Assembly: GCA_026873275.1 (NCBI GenBank)
Contig: JANTUC010000003.1
Coordinates: 744,001 to 808,000 of the forward strand
DNA from: Pseudopithomyces maydicus
Taxonomy: Eukaryota; Ascomycota; Dothideomycetes; Pleosporales; Didymosphaeriaceae
Length of the DNA: 64,000 bases
Direction: 5' to 3'
In this document: positions 11,543 through 23,920 of the stretch, piece after piece
Layout: each line of letters opens with the position of its first letter
Numbering within the stretch: position 1 is the first letter of the stretch
Notes under the pieces: model-generated
Told to the model about the DNA's origin: nothing
Seen by the model: the letters and a program-made list of their open reading frames with translations, nothing else
Databases searched by the model: none
Made by a program: the position numbers and the translations under genes

Positions 11543-13044
11543 CTTTCCAAAGATGTGGTACACCGCTGCACAAGTGCAGATATGGTGGTTCGGGAGCAAT
11601 GCCTGCTAAAGTAGTTTAAGACGTCCAGCTTGTTAAGGAGAAGATATGTTGGAACAGTGAGAAGTTTGCATTACGATTGCGAGGTAAATTGGGAGCAGCA
11701 AGACTAGCAAAAGCCTTCGAGAGACCTCGACATAAGTTGGCCTTTGGCTAATGTTCTAGAGGCCGTGTTAGCTGTAACATCCTAAAGTGACGATAATCGG
11801 GGCTTCTCGGCCACCCGAAAGCCATGTGGGACCTCAACCCCAAGTCTTGATGATCTGCCGCTACTTGAATCAATGCCGCAGCTCCCCGACGTTTCAGCAT
11901 AATTCTCCTGGCTGATTGGATGTGAATGTCATTTGAAATAAAGGTCTTGCCCCTCGGGGGCTTCTGGACCCTTTACGATGAATAGAGCACGTTTGCCACG
12001 AGTGAATACCATTATTCCAAAGCCAAGAATATATTTGAGTGGCTCGAAATCACTAGAAAGACGCATCGAGTTAATTTGTTGCCGCGGGATCCGATTTATA
12101 ACAACTATAAATGCCTGCGGAAGTCTTAGATCCCGTCGACTTCGACAGCTGCCGCCGCCTTTTAAGGCCCCCAACAGGCGTCAATTTATGTTGTGGCACA
12201 CGCGACGGATGTAGTGTGACGATCTCAGTCATCGCCTTGTGGTCAGATCGGGCCTTTTGTCGCAGATAAGAATGGTCCAGGAGAATTAGATATGTAGTCT
12301 ACGGCAAAAACAGTATCCCATCCTATCATGGTGAATAATCCCAGTTTTTTCCAAGAGATCAAGAGGAATACGAAGACCCACCTGGAAGAGTTCCTTTCGT
12401 TCACTCGAGTCACGCGCCCCCAGACCTCAATTCTAACTCGTCGAAATATCAATCTCATGTTCCTGCTCCACAGTTTCCACACGCATAGGGCTGGCTAGAA
12501 TAGGAGAATAACGCATTTCGCCGCCGCCACAAGTGCTGGATCTACCAAGCTGTTCTGCTTATCGTTCACGCCAGCATCTTCCGATGCCACCAACAAGGCC
12601 CGGTCCGGTATCTAACGAGGATAGGCCCTGACGCTAGACCGGAAAATAATTGCTAGACGGACGACTTTACCAGTTGTGGAGTTCGGAAGGTAAGAGCACA
12701 GAGGGGCTAGAATGTTTAGCGCAAACCCTGTGACACAAGTTGGAAACCCATCACTATTCGAGGAAAGCGAGGCGAGCGGCGGTTGATCTGTCCGTCGTTT
12801 GTCGGTTTTTTTCGCACATACTCACCGGATGGACCGTATCCGCATCTACAATAGACATGCACTGGCTGTGTAGGTCCATCGTGAACCCTGTGGTCCAAAC
12901 ACAAGCCTTCACTCGTGGTCGAGAGCTACACCTCAATACGTTTCAATATATTCAATCTTGAAAAGGTTCGAGTTCTATACTTTATTACACCGTCGCACTC
13001 ATCATCATTGATGTGCCTCGTGTGATGCGATCTTTCGATTGTAA
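11543..13044. other. Intergenic, no gene seen
   Basis: About 1.5 kb between the receptor promoter and the 3' end of the dehydrogenase gene. Only short frames without recognisable domains occur on either strand. No tRNA-like or repeat structure was recognised. Confidence 0.5.
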
Positions 13045-14226
13045 CTACAAGTGTCCTTGCTCACTTACAGCAGATCCAACAAGCGTTTCACTCAATTCCC
13101 ATAATCGCTTTGCAATTTCCGGATCAATTGCATGTGGTGCAGCATCGAAGATTTGGCAGTTATGTAAGAGCACTCCTCTAGGTTCTATTTTTTGCCGGTT
13201 AGCTGCGGCCAAACTACGGCTGCTCTCACTACCATACCTTGTAAAGCAGGATCGAAAGCTGCCACTAAAGTCGTCGAAGCACCCTGGTCATGATTCTTCC
13301 AGAACGGGCTTGTAGCACGTATTGCTGCTTCGCCGTCTGCATCCAGGTCTCGACTCAAGCCTGTCCATATGGCTGTACAGAGTCAGCATGGAAGTGAACT
13401 TCCTTTCGCTAAGGGAAGTGCATATCTACATCCTGGGTGTACCGCATAGCTGATGACACCCTTGTCACCAAAACGCTTGTTCAGTTCCGCGGAGAAAAGG
13501 ATATTTGCGGTCTTTGCCTGGCCGTAGGATACGTATCCATTATAAGCGCCATTTTGAACACCAGAGAATATGGGTGGAAGAGGCGGGTGCTGCTCTTCCG
13601 GTGGTATCTCTTTGCCCTCAAAATTGTAGTCATGGAAGCGAATGGGGCTTAGTCTATGGCCCAAACTAGTCAGATTGATCACTCGTGAAGTGCTTGTGGT
13701 GTCCGACTTTGCTGCAGCAATCAACTGAGGCGTCAGCAGCTTCGTCAACAAGAAATGGCCAATATGATTCGACCCAAACTGCGCTTCGATCCCTTCTTTA
13801 GTCAACTGGCGCTTGAGAGTCATGATTCCTGCGTTGTTGATGATGACATTAATGTGGGGGTTAATGTATCGATTTCGGAAGCAGCCTTCCGAACGGATTC
13901 TTGCGACATTAAATCCAGGGGAACTGTTTGTACATTGACGCCGGGAAAGGCATCAAAGATCGAATTTTTGACGGCATCAAGCTTTGACTGGGTACGAGAA
14001 GCAAGAACCAAGAGAGATGGCTGTTGTGACGCAATACTGAAGGCTGTTGAGGAACCAATGCTCTCAGGCGAAACACCCGTGACGAGGACTGAAAATGTTA
14101 ACTTTCAACTCTCGATGGATTTAGGAGTAACTCACCAACTTTGTCTTTGATTTGCGCCGCAAACGCGTTTGCGACCTCAAGGCCTCCTGTCTCCTGGTTC
14201 CATTCGGGATGGGTTAATGTGGACAT
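13045..14226 (-). CDS. Short-chain dehydrogenase/reductase (WWOX/retinol-dehydrogenase-like), frame broken by one missing base
   Basis: Exons 14226-14136, 14088-13430, 13372-13238 and 13184-13045 on the minus strand sum to one base short of 342 codons. Features of classical fungal SDRs: the dinucleotide-binding start VLVTGVSPESIG (a variant TGxxxGIG), NNAG strand, YxxxK active site (YGQAK in SYGQAKTANIL), HPGS after the active site, and an ending LWELSETLVGS. The frame slips exactly before the NNAG motif, in a five-base run at 13856-13860 (C on the coding strand), where a sixth base would restore it. All splice sites are intact. The gene is divergent from the FAD monooxygenase and may act in the same pathway. 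Either a recent pseudogene or, more likely, a sequence error. Confidence 0.88.
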
Positions 14227-15007
14227 GTCTCTCTAAACGGCTAGCATACACAGGCTCCTGTGTCTTCCTGGTACCCAACAATGGTACTGTATGTCAAAGC
14301 GAAGCCCCAAGTATGGGTTTAATACTTCTTAAGTCTTTCTGCTGCGAATGATGCAAGCTCCACAGCATCGTATAAAACAGGGCTTATCGATTCACCAATG
14401 GGAAAACCAGGCAGTCACCTTCCTGAATAATGGTCATGCTGAATACCTACATGTAGATACCTTGTCATCTGATATCGTGATTCTGCCGAGGGACGGAGGA
14501 AGGGTACCTATCGAGGTGGTCGTCCGAATGCAGGCAAGCGCAATTCATCCCACTCTGCGGGGTCGTGCTGCGGGGAACCTCGAAACATTGTGGGGCATCA
14601 CTCCTCCAAGCCAAGATAGACAAGTCACGCGTCAATGGCCTCCGTATCCTTTTAGACAAGGCTCCCCACCAGCATGTCAGGTCATGCTTAAGATGTGCTA
14701 CTAACATAACTCTAACTGACTACCAAACGCCATCGCCTACGGCAATGCAGATGGGCATCGGCTGTTAGAAGCTTCGGAGACATCTTGCCTAGATCGATAA
14801 TCAGTCAGACTACTTCGATGTAGTCTTGATTCTGAATGTGCCTGTATGGGCTGATCGTGGGGTTTAACCGGGGTCACGGTGCCCCACTACCCTGGAGGTA
14901 TTGTCCTGCAGCTGCGAACGCGTTTCACAAGACCTATCTGTACCTCGACTATTGCCGGACACCCTCTGTTTGATTGACTCCGTCTCTTATCTCCAAATCA
15001 CCAACGC
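14227..15007. promoter_or_regulatory. Divergent promoter region between dehydrogenase and FAD monooxygenase
   Basis: 781 bp separate the two start codons, which point away from each other, so both promoters must lie here. No specific operator could be assigned. Short frames inside are not gene-like. Confidence 0.5.
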
Positions 15008-16409
15008 ATGCCTCTACGTGCCAAAATCGACGAGTCGAAGTTCCCCAAGATGACCGCCTCAGAAACGATTGACGGAAAGCCGAAGACTGGCATTAAGGTC
15101 ATCATTGTCGGTGCTGGATTCGGTGGTCTCGTAGCAGCCATCGAATGTGTTCGGCAAGGCCATACACCAATTATATACGAATCGTTCCCTTCTTTGAAGA
15201 TCCTAGGCGACATCATCACGTTTGGTCCTAATGGCGGGCGCATTTTTGCTCGATGGAAGAACGGGGAGATTGCGCAAGCCATGCGCAAGATCTCCATCGA
15301 TCTGGCGGATTATGGATTCAACATTCATAAATGGGACACAGGTGAAGTCGTGATCAATCAAAAGACTCCCCCAAGAAATGACTCTGCACCCATGTTCAAT
15401 GGCCACCGGGGAGAGCTGCATGAGATTGTCTTTAATTATGCAAAGGAACTTGGCGTTGAGATCCTACTGGGTCAACGGGTCGAAAACTACTGGGAGACCG
15501 AGGATGCCGCGGGGATTATGCTCGAAGATGGCACAAAAATAGATGGCGACGTGGTAGTTGGCAGCGATGGTGTGAGGAGTAGGGCCAGAACACTCGTCCT
15601 AGGGTATGAGGACAAGCCAAAGTCTTCTGGCTACGCTGTGTGGCGATCTTGGTTTAGTAACAAAGATATGTTGGCAGACCCTGAAACAAAACAATTCTGT
15701 GAGAATGGCGACACTTTTAATGGCTGGATAGGTGGGTTCCCAGTTTCTACTCATTTTTAATTTCGAAAGGAAGCTAAGAAGTTACATAGGGCCCGATGTG
15801 CATTTCCTCTTCAGCACCTTGAAAAACGGGAGCGACTGCTGTTGGGTCCTAACCCATCGCGACGAACATGATATCGACGAATCTTGGTCCTTCCCTGGCA
15901 AGCTCTCAGAAGTAAAGGAAGTCCTCCGCGATTGGGACCCAATGTGCACAAAGATAATCTCGAAAACTCCCGAAGACAAGCTCGTGGACTGGAAACTCGT
16001 ATACCGCGACCCACTACCAAATTGGGTTTCGGGATATGGAACCGCATCGGGACACGGACGCATCTGTCTGCTCGGCGATTCTGCGCATCCTTTCTTGCCC
16101 ACTAGTGCACAAGGTGCTACACAAGCTCTGGAAGACGGGGTCACGCTAGCAATAGTGCTGAGAAAGGCTGGGAAATACAATATCAGAGGTGGATTGCGAG
16201 CATACCAGGATATTAGATATGAGAGGGTCTGCAAAATCCAGAAGACGGGTGAGACCACGCGCGATATGTGGCACAATACGGACTGGGAAAAGGTAAAGAA
16301 GGACCCCACTACCATCCAGTTTCCACGAGAGGATTGGATTTTCTTGCATGATGCAGAAGAGCATGCGGAAAAGGTTGGAGATGAGGTAATCGCAAAGGCC
16401 TCAGCATAA
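15008..16409 (+). CDS. FAD-dependent monooxygenase, salicylate-hydroxylase-like
   Basis: Two exons, 15008-15731 and 15790-16409 (58-bp intron, phase kept), 447 residues. N-terminal FAD-binding Rossmann motif VIIVGAGFGG at about 31-40, the DG motif in VVVGSDGVRSRAR, and the second FAD motif GDSAHPFLPTSAQGATQALEDG-type segment near residue 340. This is the layout of class A flavoprotein hydroxylases (salicylate hydroxylase, zeaxanthin epoxidase relatives), which insert oxygen into aromatic or terpenoid substrates using NAD(P)H. No signal peptide. The substrate cannot be told from sequence. Neighbours (SDR, MFS transporter, P450) suggest a small catabolic or secondary-metabolite group. The ATG at 15050 is an alternative start that keeps the whole domain. 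Confidence 0.9.
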
Positions 16410-16944
16410 GCGGTAGGCATACACAATAGAGTGTTAGATACATATACGCATAAGAGAAGAAATAGGATTAGATGAACATCGCTCTTGTGGTCCACTGTGA
16501 CTGAGGCTCAAGAGTGAAATTGCCAGCCTGATTTATACGGTGTCATGCAGACATGAAGGTAACATCAAAGTTTCTTTGGTCAAAGTGAGTCGAGATCTAT
16601 TAGAGGTAAGTTTTCCGGCTGTAAGGTTCGCTTTGTTAATATAGGAGAATTGAAAGGACGGTGAGCTAAAGCGGACGGAAAGGTCATCGCGATAAACACG
16701 TCCAGGATACAGAATATAACAATTATCACCATAGAAGAAGGATGTTGTCAAAATAATCCTTGATGAATTGGAAATTTAAATCTCTCCTGGAAAAAACTAT
16801 TCCTTGTTCGACTTGTATAGTATGCTGCAGAAGGTGCAAGGGGGACCATCCCATTCAACCAAGGTGGGTACTGGTCTACGCCAGAAGAGACGCCCGATCC
16901 TAACTTGTAGCAACTCAAAGCGAATAATACTTCCCAACGCACAG
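16410..16944. other. Convergent intergenic region
   Basis: Lies between the 3' ends of the FAD monooxygenase (plus) and the MFS transporter (minus). No gene-like frame; expected to hold both 3' UTRs. Confidence 0.5.
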
Positions 16945-18723
16945 TTACTCGATATGCACCGTCGCTTCAGCAACAGCTTTCTCATTTCCCCAAACCTTCT
17001 CCTCCACATTATCACGTTCAGAGAGAATTTTCTCATCGCTTACGTGTCTCCCAACACAGGTGTACTCTCTGAACTTGCGTGCAGGAAGCTTGGCCTCGAA
17101 CATCTCATCTACTTCTTCGAGAGTCCGATTCTTGATTTCGGGGAGGAAGAAGTAGATCCAGATTACGGTGATCATACAGGATGGGCCCCAGATCCAACCT
17201 TTGAATTATGTCAGTTGGGAGATTAATAGACGAAGCAAAGCAAGCATACCGTATTCAGGACCCCAATTCAATGCATCAGGATTGATAAAGTAGGGCGCCG
17301 TGAAGGTAGCCAACCAGGCGCCAGCAAAGCCAACTGCAGCTGCGAGTCCAAAGGTGTAGGATCGAAGTCGTTGAGAGGGGATCTCTCCGCCTGCCAGCCA
17401 AGCATATGTGGCTACCATTCCGTTGTAACCACAGATATAAACAACGGACATACCGACAATGACCTGCGGTATGTTAGCTACAGAATCTCGTGCAGTTTGA
17501 AGGAATCTCATACCTTTCCAGTGCTTACAGTGCCAGGTGACACATGATAGACAGCTGCTACGATAAACTGCGATACACCGCAGACAAACATGCCTATCAT
17601 GAGGAAGACACGGCGACGTCCGATCTTCGAGATTACGCAACTGTTTATGATGATCACAGTAACGCCAACCGCAGTCAGAATGCAGCTGTTCTGGAAAGCG
17701 TTTCCCACGTGAGCCATTTCAAAGAAGTATGTTCCGTACGCAATCATGAACATGGCTCCAGAAGCAGCCTGAATGGAGACAGCTGCCACTGACAGAAGAG
17801 TCCTGCGGCGATCCACTGGGTTCTTGATTATGTCCACGAACGATGCACTACTAGCGAGTTCTTTTTCCGCTAGGATCGCAGCTTGTATGTCGTCCAGCTC
17901 TGCGTCAACCCCGTCTTTATTAGGCCGCATCCAAAGTAGGCTCTCCTTCGCTTGGGCATGTCTTTCCACTAGCACAAGCCAGCGAGGAGATTCAGGAATG
18001 AAGAAAAGCCCGATCGACATGAGAACAGGAACAATGTAGATGATACCTAGCGGGATGAGGTAGGACGTTTTCCCAGCCAGCGAGTGGGTGGCGTTGTCGA
18101 CAACGGTTCCGATGAGTGTGCCGATGGATGTCCAAGACTGGAAGACAGAGATCATCAGCCCTCGGTAGCGGGCAGGCGTACTTTCCTAAATGTCTACATC
18201 AGCAAAGTTTCTCTATGCGGATTATCGTTGACGGTACCTGGATGTAGAGTTGTGCAAAGGTCATATACCAGCCATTGGCAAGACCGATCAGAAAGCGACC
18301 AGCGTATATCCCAGACAGATTGGTCGTAGCCATCATTATCACATTCGAAACGCAGCACAGTGCTGACGCAATCCAGAGACACTGACGGCGTCCGAGCCAC
18401 GTCGCAGCAAAACCGGCACCTGAGGAACTAATGAAAGCCCCTAAGGTCATGAGAGAAGAGATGAGTTGTTGTCGACCAGGGGAGATATTGTAACCTATCG
18501 GGGAGCTTGGGTCTTTGTGTCCGAAAACCTATAATTTTCGTTAGTGCGTGCCTTGGATGAAGTGAATGAGATCCCTTGCCTCAAGAAAGCCTGGCATGGC
18601 CTGTAGACCACCGATTGCGCCGAAGTCAATACCATACTGGAACGGACTCATTGATACCAGAGTGCATGCAGCGAGACATTTCCAGTTCTCTAAAAGGCCC
18701 GAGCCAGTTGATGCTTCAGGCAT
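16945..18723 (-). CDS. MFS sugar (hexose/alpha-glucoside-type) transporter
   Basis: Five exons on the minus strand: 18723-18580, 18528-18238, 18185-17514, 17463-17250 and 17198-16945, giving 524 residues with matching phases. Sugar-porter marks: PFQYGIDFGAIGGLQAM in helix 1, GRR after helix 2, ESTPARYRG, PESPRWL before the central loop, a second GRR, and PEIKNRTLEEVDEMF after helix 12 (the PETKGRSLEEID motif). It belongs to the maltose/general alpha-glucoside branch of fungal sugar porters, acting at the plasma membrane by proton symport; the substrate is inferred only. Intron 1 uses a GC donor (GAG then GCAAGG) and not GT; the frame requires this splice. The start chosen is the first ATG in frame. 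Confidence 0.9.
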
Positions 18724-20380
18724 CGTGATGGAGGCCGTGGTGATAATAATAAGGAGGTATCGCAACTAATCCTTCCAAAATACTGGTACTTTAAAAGAAG
18801 TGAAGTGTATTCAATGAAGAAAGGGACTCTTGCTCGAGCAAGGGCCTCTGCGCAGAAAAAACAGCGGGATATTTGGGACTTGATGTACCTCGCGTGGCAA
18901 CTCCAAAGCACACACACATGCCCTAGCCCTCCTGCTGCAGATCGTATTACTTCCATATCACAATTGCAGACTACCTTGCCGCCAAGTCATGTCCCATTAT
19001 CTGCCGGTAGTCCCATGCATAATAGCGGGTCCTTCCCCAGAGCTAGCGAGCGACGGGTGCGGGGGTGGGTCCTATCTCACCAATAACGTTGAGGTTGTCC
19101 CTTTGCAGCCCTGTCATCTGGCCTTAACATTGCTCCTATTGTGGATGAGAAACCTGGAGCGCGCGACAGAATTGCTGCACTTGGTAAGTCTAAGCTCAAG
19201 AGCACACGATGGACGTGGGCGTGCATTGGGCGCTTCGCCGGCTTGACCACTTTCTCGGGATGATAACGCCGTGCAACCATGAGTTCAACGGTGGGGTCAT
19301 CAGTGTGGTCTACTGCGGTCTTCTGGCATGAGACCAATTGAGCTGCGAGCGAAATGCAGCTGATTAATTCGACCATTCGGGTTTTTGAATTGAGGGACAT
19401 ATGATTTGATCGAGAGTAAGACTCTGGTCCAGGCTCGCAAGATGGCATGCATATCAGCATCTGGGGGGCCGGCGTGCGCTCCGTACCAGCCACCTGAGGG
19501 ATCTGTGACCAGATTCACGTTATCAATCTGCTTAGACGAGCAACTGTGTTATGATATGCGCTTATACCTAGCTATATGATGCTGATGGGGTAAACGTTAG
19601 TACGTGATATAGACGGCTACAGTAAACGAAAAGCTGGAATGATTGCAACTTAAAAAAAGGTAGCGAATCTCCAATCCCCTAGAGAATAGTTATGTCTTCC
19701 TATGTGGAGTTGGTTTGCCTAAGCTACATGTTTAACACAGAGGACTGCAAGGCTTGGAACAATAGGTTTATAAGTACCCATTAAGTTAAAGAGGGGGAAA
19801 AAAAGAAAAAGACCTTGACAACTAAGCCGATGGAACCATAGGAAACAAAGAAGATCTTTTGCTATACACGCCATTTCACATGAGAGCCGTAATTCGAGTT
19901 CGCAACCTGAAAGGCTTGCTCCGTTGGTATATCCGACCAATTAGTATTTTCTCATGTTGAGATCCAATGTCAACAATGAGAATAAATACGATAGGGCGGT
20001 CGCTTACACGGCTCTACATAACTATCCAACCAATACATAAAAACACGTGAGTCAGGTCTCCGCGGGGGCGCTGCATCGAATCCTAGCAACGCTGCACCAT
20101 GACTCGGAAGACGAGAGGCTATCACACCCGGTCTGCCATGCGCTCAATTTGCCGGCTATATCTGCCCCACCACCACCATGTGGGGTTGATTTGTACTGGA
20201 TCAAACAACGCATGCGTGAGAGCGCTAAGGCGTTTCGATGATTGAATTACTGGAATTAACGGCCGGTATTCTTCTTCGACGTTTGATGTTTGCAGCGTTG
20301 GATGTTCGCCCACTTGGCTTGCGTTCTGTAAAATCTGTGCCACATTCACTAAGACAAAAGGCTACCGGAGAATCTGGATC
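18724..20380. other. Intergenic, divergent promoters of transporter and P450
   Basis: About 1.65 kb between two divergent start codons. A 138-codon frame on the minus strand (19077-19493) has no recognisable domain, and I do not count it as a gene. Other frames are short. Confidence 0.5.
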
Positions 20381-22223
20381 ATGGCTATCGAGCAACTGTT
20401 TGGGGCACTGCCTTTGCACTATCTACAGCATGGCATCTCCAAATTCGGCGCTTCTAACGTTGCCCTCGCGGTATTTGCGACGGCCGTTTTAGGCGTGCTT
20501 GCAGATTACGCATGGATGCTCTATCTTAGATCGAAAATGGTATGTCCACAGTCCACATACTTGAATGTACAGTCCTAATGTATCAGCCACCTGGGCCACT
20601 CCCTTTCCCTATAATTGGCAACACCTTTCAGCTTCCCGACAACAAGCCTTGGATATACTTTGAAGAACTATCCAAGAAATACAACACGCCTTTGATCACC
20701 TACTGGATCGGACGCAACCCAACAGTTTGGATAAACGATGCTTGGGCCGCCTCTGAACTTCTTGAGAAGAGAGCTGGGATCTACTGCTCCCGCCCTCGTA
20801 TGCTCGTCTTCGCTGAACTAGGCTCAGGCCAGAACAACCTCGTCAACATGATTACGACAACTCCAGAGCAGCGTGATCGTTGGCGAGTCCAGAGAAAGAT
20901 CACCCATCAGGGAGTCGGGGTGCAGAAGGTGCGAGAGTATCGTAGCTTCCAAAATGACGAAAGCAAGATAGTCGCTTACGACATGCTCAAAACCCCCGAG
21001 GAATACGTCGCACACTTTGAACGTTATGCAACAAGTGTAGTGTCTATTATTGGGTTTGGTAGACGTGTATCGGACCACACTGATCCCATCATCAGCGAGG
21101 TGATTGCAGTCATGCACCGAGCCGCTGACCTTAACGTACCCGGCAAAACCTTCCCAATGCTACTAGAGACTTTCCCGCGTAGGACCCCCGAGCCCCTTTC
21201 TTGTAGACTATCAGAGCCACTGACCGCGTCACAGTGCTCGCCAAAGTACCGAACGCACCGTGGAAGCACGGCCTAGGAAAGCGCGGCAAAGCCCACCGCG
21301 GCCACGACTTCTTCTACTCGCTTGCACACGAAGCCAATGAGACACCCGGCCACGACGAGTGCTACTCCAAATTTCTCTTCAAAGAAGCACCGAAATACAA
21401 CCTAAAGCCTCAGGAGATATCCGCCTTGGCCGGAAACCTCTTCGGCGCTGGATCTGATACGTCCAGCAGCACGCTCATAACTGCCGTCCTCGCCATGCGA
21501 GCTTTCCCTGAAACGCTGATTCCGGCTTGGGAGGAACTCGATCGTGTTGTTGGCGCTGGGCGAAGTCCTACGTTTGATGATGAGCCTGATATGCCGTACA
21601 TGCGTGCCTTTGTAAAGGAAGTGTTCCGGTGGCGGTCCGTAGCTATCATTGGCGGTCAGCCTCATGCACCTGTGCAAGACGACTATTACAAAGGCTGGTT
21701 AATTCCTAAGTTGACCTGGGTCCAGGGCAACGTGTGGGCAATTCACCACAACGAAAGGGAGTTTCCGGAACCGGATCGCTTCAATCCGAGGCGGTACCTG
21801 AAAGATGACCCGGACTGGCGACCCTTCCCGGGAGAGCGCGGATACATGACATTTGGATGGGGACGGAGGGTATGCTCGGGCCAAGCGTTGGCTGAGCAGG
21901 GGACATGGTTGACCGTGGCACGTTTGGTGTGGGGATTCAAGATTGGGCCAGCGGTCGACGAAACGGGCCGACCGGTACCTGTGGATATCTTTGATTATAC
22001 GTGGGTGTTGTGATACGAGTTTGCTTGGCTTGGTACTAACTGATGCAGGAACGGACTGAACATGCGACCCCAACCTTTCAAGGTTAGCATTCAGCCGCGT
22101 AGTGAGAAGATACGTCAGGCCATTATCCGCGAGGGTGAAGAAGCGCTCGCAAACCTAGCCCAGTATGAAGGAGTGACAAAGTATCGGATGAGCACGTTTT
22201 ACAGCAATCCTATACCTGAATAG
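20381..22223 (+). CDS. Cytochrome P450 monooxygenase
   Basis: Four exons, 20381-20539, 20587-21178, 21235-22000 and 22049-22223, give 563 residues in frame. An N-terminal membrane anchor (residues about 24-46) is followed by the proline hinge PPGPLPFPIIGN, which sits directly after intron 1. The I-helix AGSDTSS lies near residues 322-328, the K-helix ExxR at about 379-382 (EVFR), and the heme loop FGWGRRVCSG with the axial cysteine near residue 464. All family-defining residues are present. It resembles the fungal O-methylsterigmatocystin oxidoreductase/CYP-type enzymes, ER bound and fed by NADPH P450 reductase. The substrate is unknown; proximity to the FAD monooxygenase and transporter hints at a shared oxidative pathway. 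The last exon carries a long C-terminal tail beyond the usual P450 end. Confidence 0.93.
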
Positions 22224-22950
22224 ATGGATACACCGTATTCAATCTCAATGTTCATGGTATTGGATTGTTATATTCGCCATATTGCGACATCGTCCTCGGC
22301 GCATGCAAATAGATCATGGGATGATCCCTTTCTTAATTCATGGTTGCTATATCTGTAGATGGAGAGTTCAGTTGTCGTTGCTCACTGCCTCACAGCTGTG
22401 GCGAAGGATCCCCATTCGAAATTTTTAGATCTACATAACGCGGATCACGTTCCGCTCCCAATACTATATTATTGCAATATTCGGTCATACTCTGACCACC
22501 TCATGCCTGGTCTTGACACCTCTGCTCCGCACTATATTCCAAACCTCCGGTGCACGGCTCATCGGACCGACCCCCAATATCGCAACCCCAGCTGCACTCC
22601 ACAACACCCCGAGCCTCAAGCCAGATCGCCGGATATTTGCGACTTGGCTTGCAGATCTCAAGTCACCGGCCCTACTATATGTACACTATAGAAGCTTTTT
22701 AGGGAAAGCTTCCAAATTCTTCCGCGCGTCCATTGGATCTGTGAAATGAAAGTTGTAAACGCGACAGCACGCGGTTCATAGCGCCCCGGATATTGCTCTC
22801 CAAGTGCCACCCAATATGGCTCTGGGAAGCGGCTTTGCATAATGGTAACCTGGAATTGCGCCCAAACGAGGGATATAAAAGCGTAAGAGCCGGATTCACC
22901 AGCAGATCCCCCAGTGAATTAGTGCATCCCGACTCCATCAAATCCCCACA
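22224..22950. other. Intergenic with glucanase promoter
   Basis: Holds the 3' flank of the P450 gene and the promoter of the GH131 gene. A TATA element at 22874-22880 is the only assignable site. Confidence 0.5.
22874..22880 (+). promoter_or_regulatory. TATA box of the GH131 gene
   Basis: TATAAAA lies 70 bp upstream of the ATG at 22951, consistent with a short 5' UTR and a tightly regulated secreted-enzyme gene. Inference from sequence only. Confidence 0.55.
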
Positions 22951-23920
22951 ATGCAATCGTTCCTCCTCGTGCTCAGCGCCGCCAGCGCCCTCGCTGCCCC
23001 CGGGTTTCGTCCCCGCGCAGACATCAAGTGCCCGATCGTCTTCGACGGCCGTGTCCCCACATCCTGGGCTGCTGACCCTACCAAGTTCGACACGTACGCC
23101 ACGAACACCATCTACAACCCCGACTATGTCAAGGGCAACGATCTCAAGTGGAGCGGAATCCTCAAGTTCCCCAACGTCACAAAGTCGCGTTTCGACACCA
23201 CGGATCACACTCCCCTTGAAGTCACCATCGAAGATAAGAGCATCTTCCAGCAGCAGAAGGGCTTCCGTCGCGCAGGTCTGCAGTTCCTGAAGGACGCGGC
23301 CGATGGACCGGGCCAGACGGGCGTGAAGACGCTGCATTTCAGCGTGAAACAGGATCCGGCGAGGCCGCTGAATTTGACGCATGAGTACCTTGTAAGTGCT
23401 ATGATATATCCCTTGATCGAGTAAAAAACGCAAAACAAGATATACATACACCCACACAGACTCCTACCCCCCACGTGATACCTCCCACTAATCCCACCCA
23501 GAACGTCTGGCACGAAAAGGCCGACTACTCCGCCGACCAAATTCAGTTCCAGTACGGGACCCTCATCGGCAAATCCAGCGCGGACAAGAACAACTTCAAG
23601 ATCCTCGACCAGAACAACAAGCAGCTCTATTCCACCCCTGCGGATGCCACCCAGTGGCAAAACTTCGCCATCAAGCTCGACTACACCAAGAACCAGGTAA
23701 CCATCTACTACTCGGCGGGCGACGTGGCGCTCAAGTCGGTGGCGGGTCCTCTGTCGGCGAGTCTGTCCGGAGGCGGCCAGTTCCAGATTGGCATCCTGAA
23801 GAAGCCGACGGGGACGAGCGATGTGGTGAATGGGGGTATCAGGAGAGTGGGCTGAATGAGGGGCAGATTTACGGTGGTATCTTTTTGGAGGATAGTGCGG
23901 ATGGCTGTGTGTCGCTGTAA
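22951..23920 (+). CDS. Secreted glycoside hydrolase family 131-type beta-glucanase, frame broken near the end
   Basis: Exons 22951-23391 and 23502-23920 (110-bp intron). A signal peptide (MQSFLLVLSAASALAA) precedes a single beta-jelly-roll domain opening with CPIVFDGRVP and containing KTLHFSVKQDP and QIGILKKPTG. These are marks I associate with GH131 (N-terminal catalytic type), which cleaves beta-1,3/1,6- and beta-1,4-glucans. PL20 glucuronan lyases share the fold and are the main alternative. The expected end, GLNEGQIYGGIFLEDSADG-type, is present but in another frame: the G run 23832-23836 is one base short, and as read the protein stops about 27 residues early. With one more base the length would be 286 residues, normal for the family. 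Confidence 0.8.

Noticed and set aside
13383..14011. An intron as explanation for the SDR frame change
   Set aside because: The two frames meet within the same few bases with no GT/AG pair and no sequence lost from the conserved NNAG region; a single missing base explains it fully.
19077..19493. 138-codon minus-strand frame in the transporter/P450 promoter region
   Set aside because: No domain, signal or splice partner recognised; could be a fragment but evidence is insufficient.
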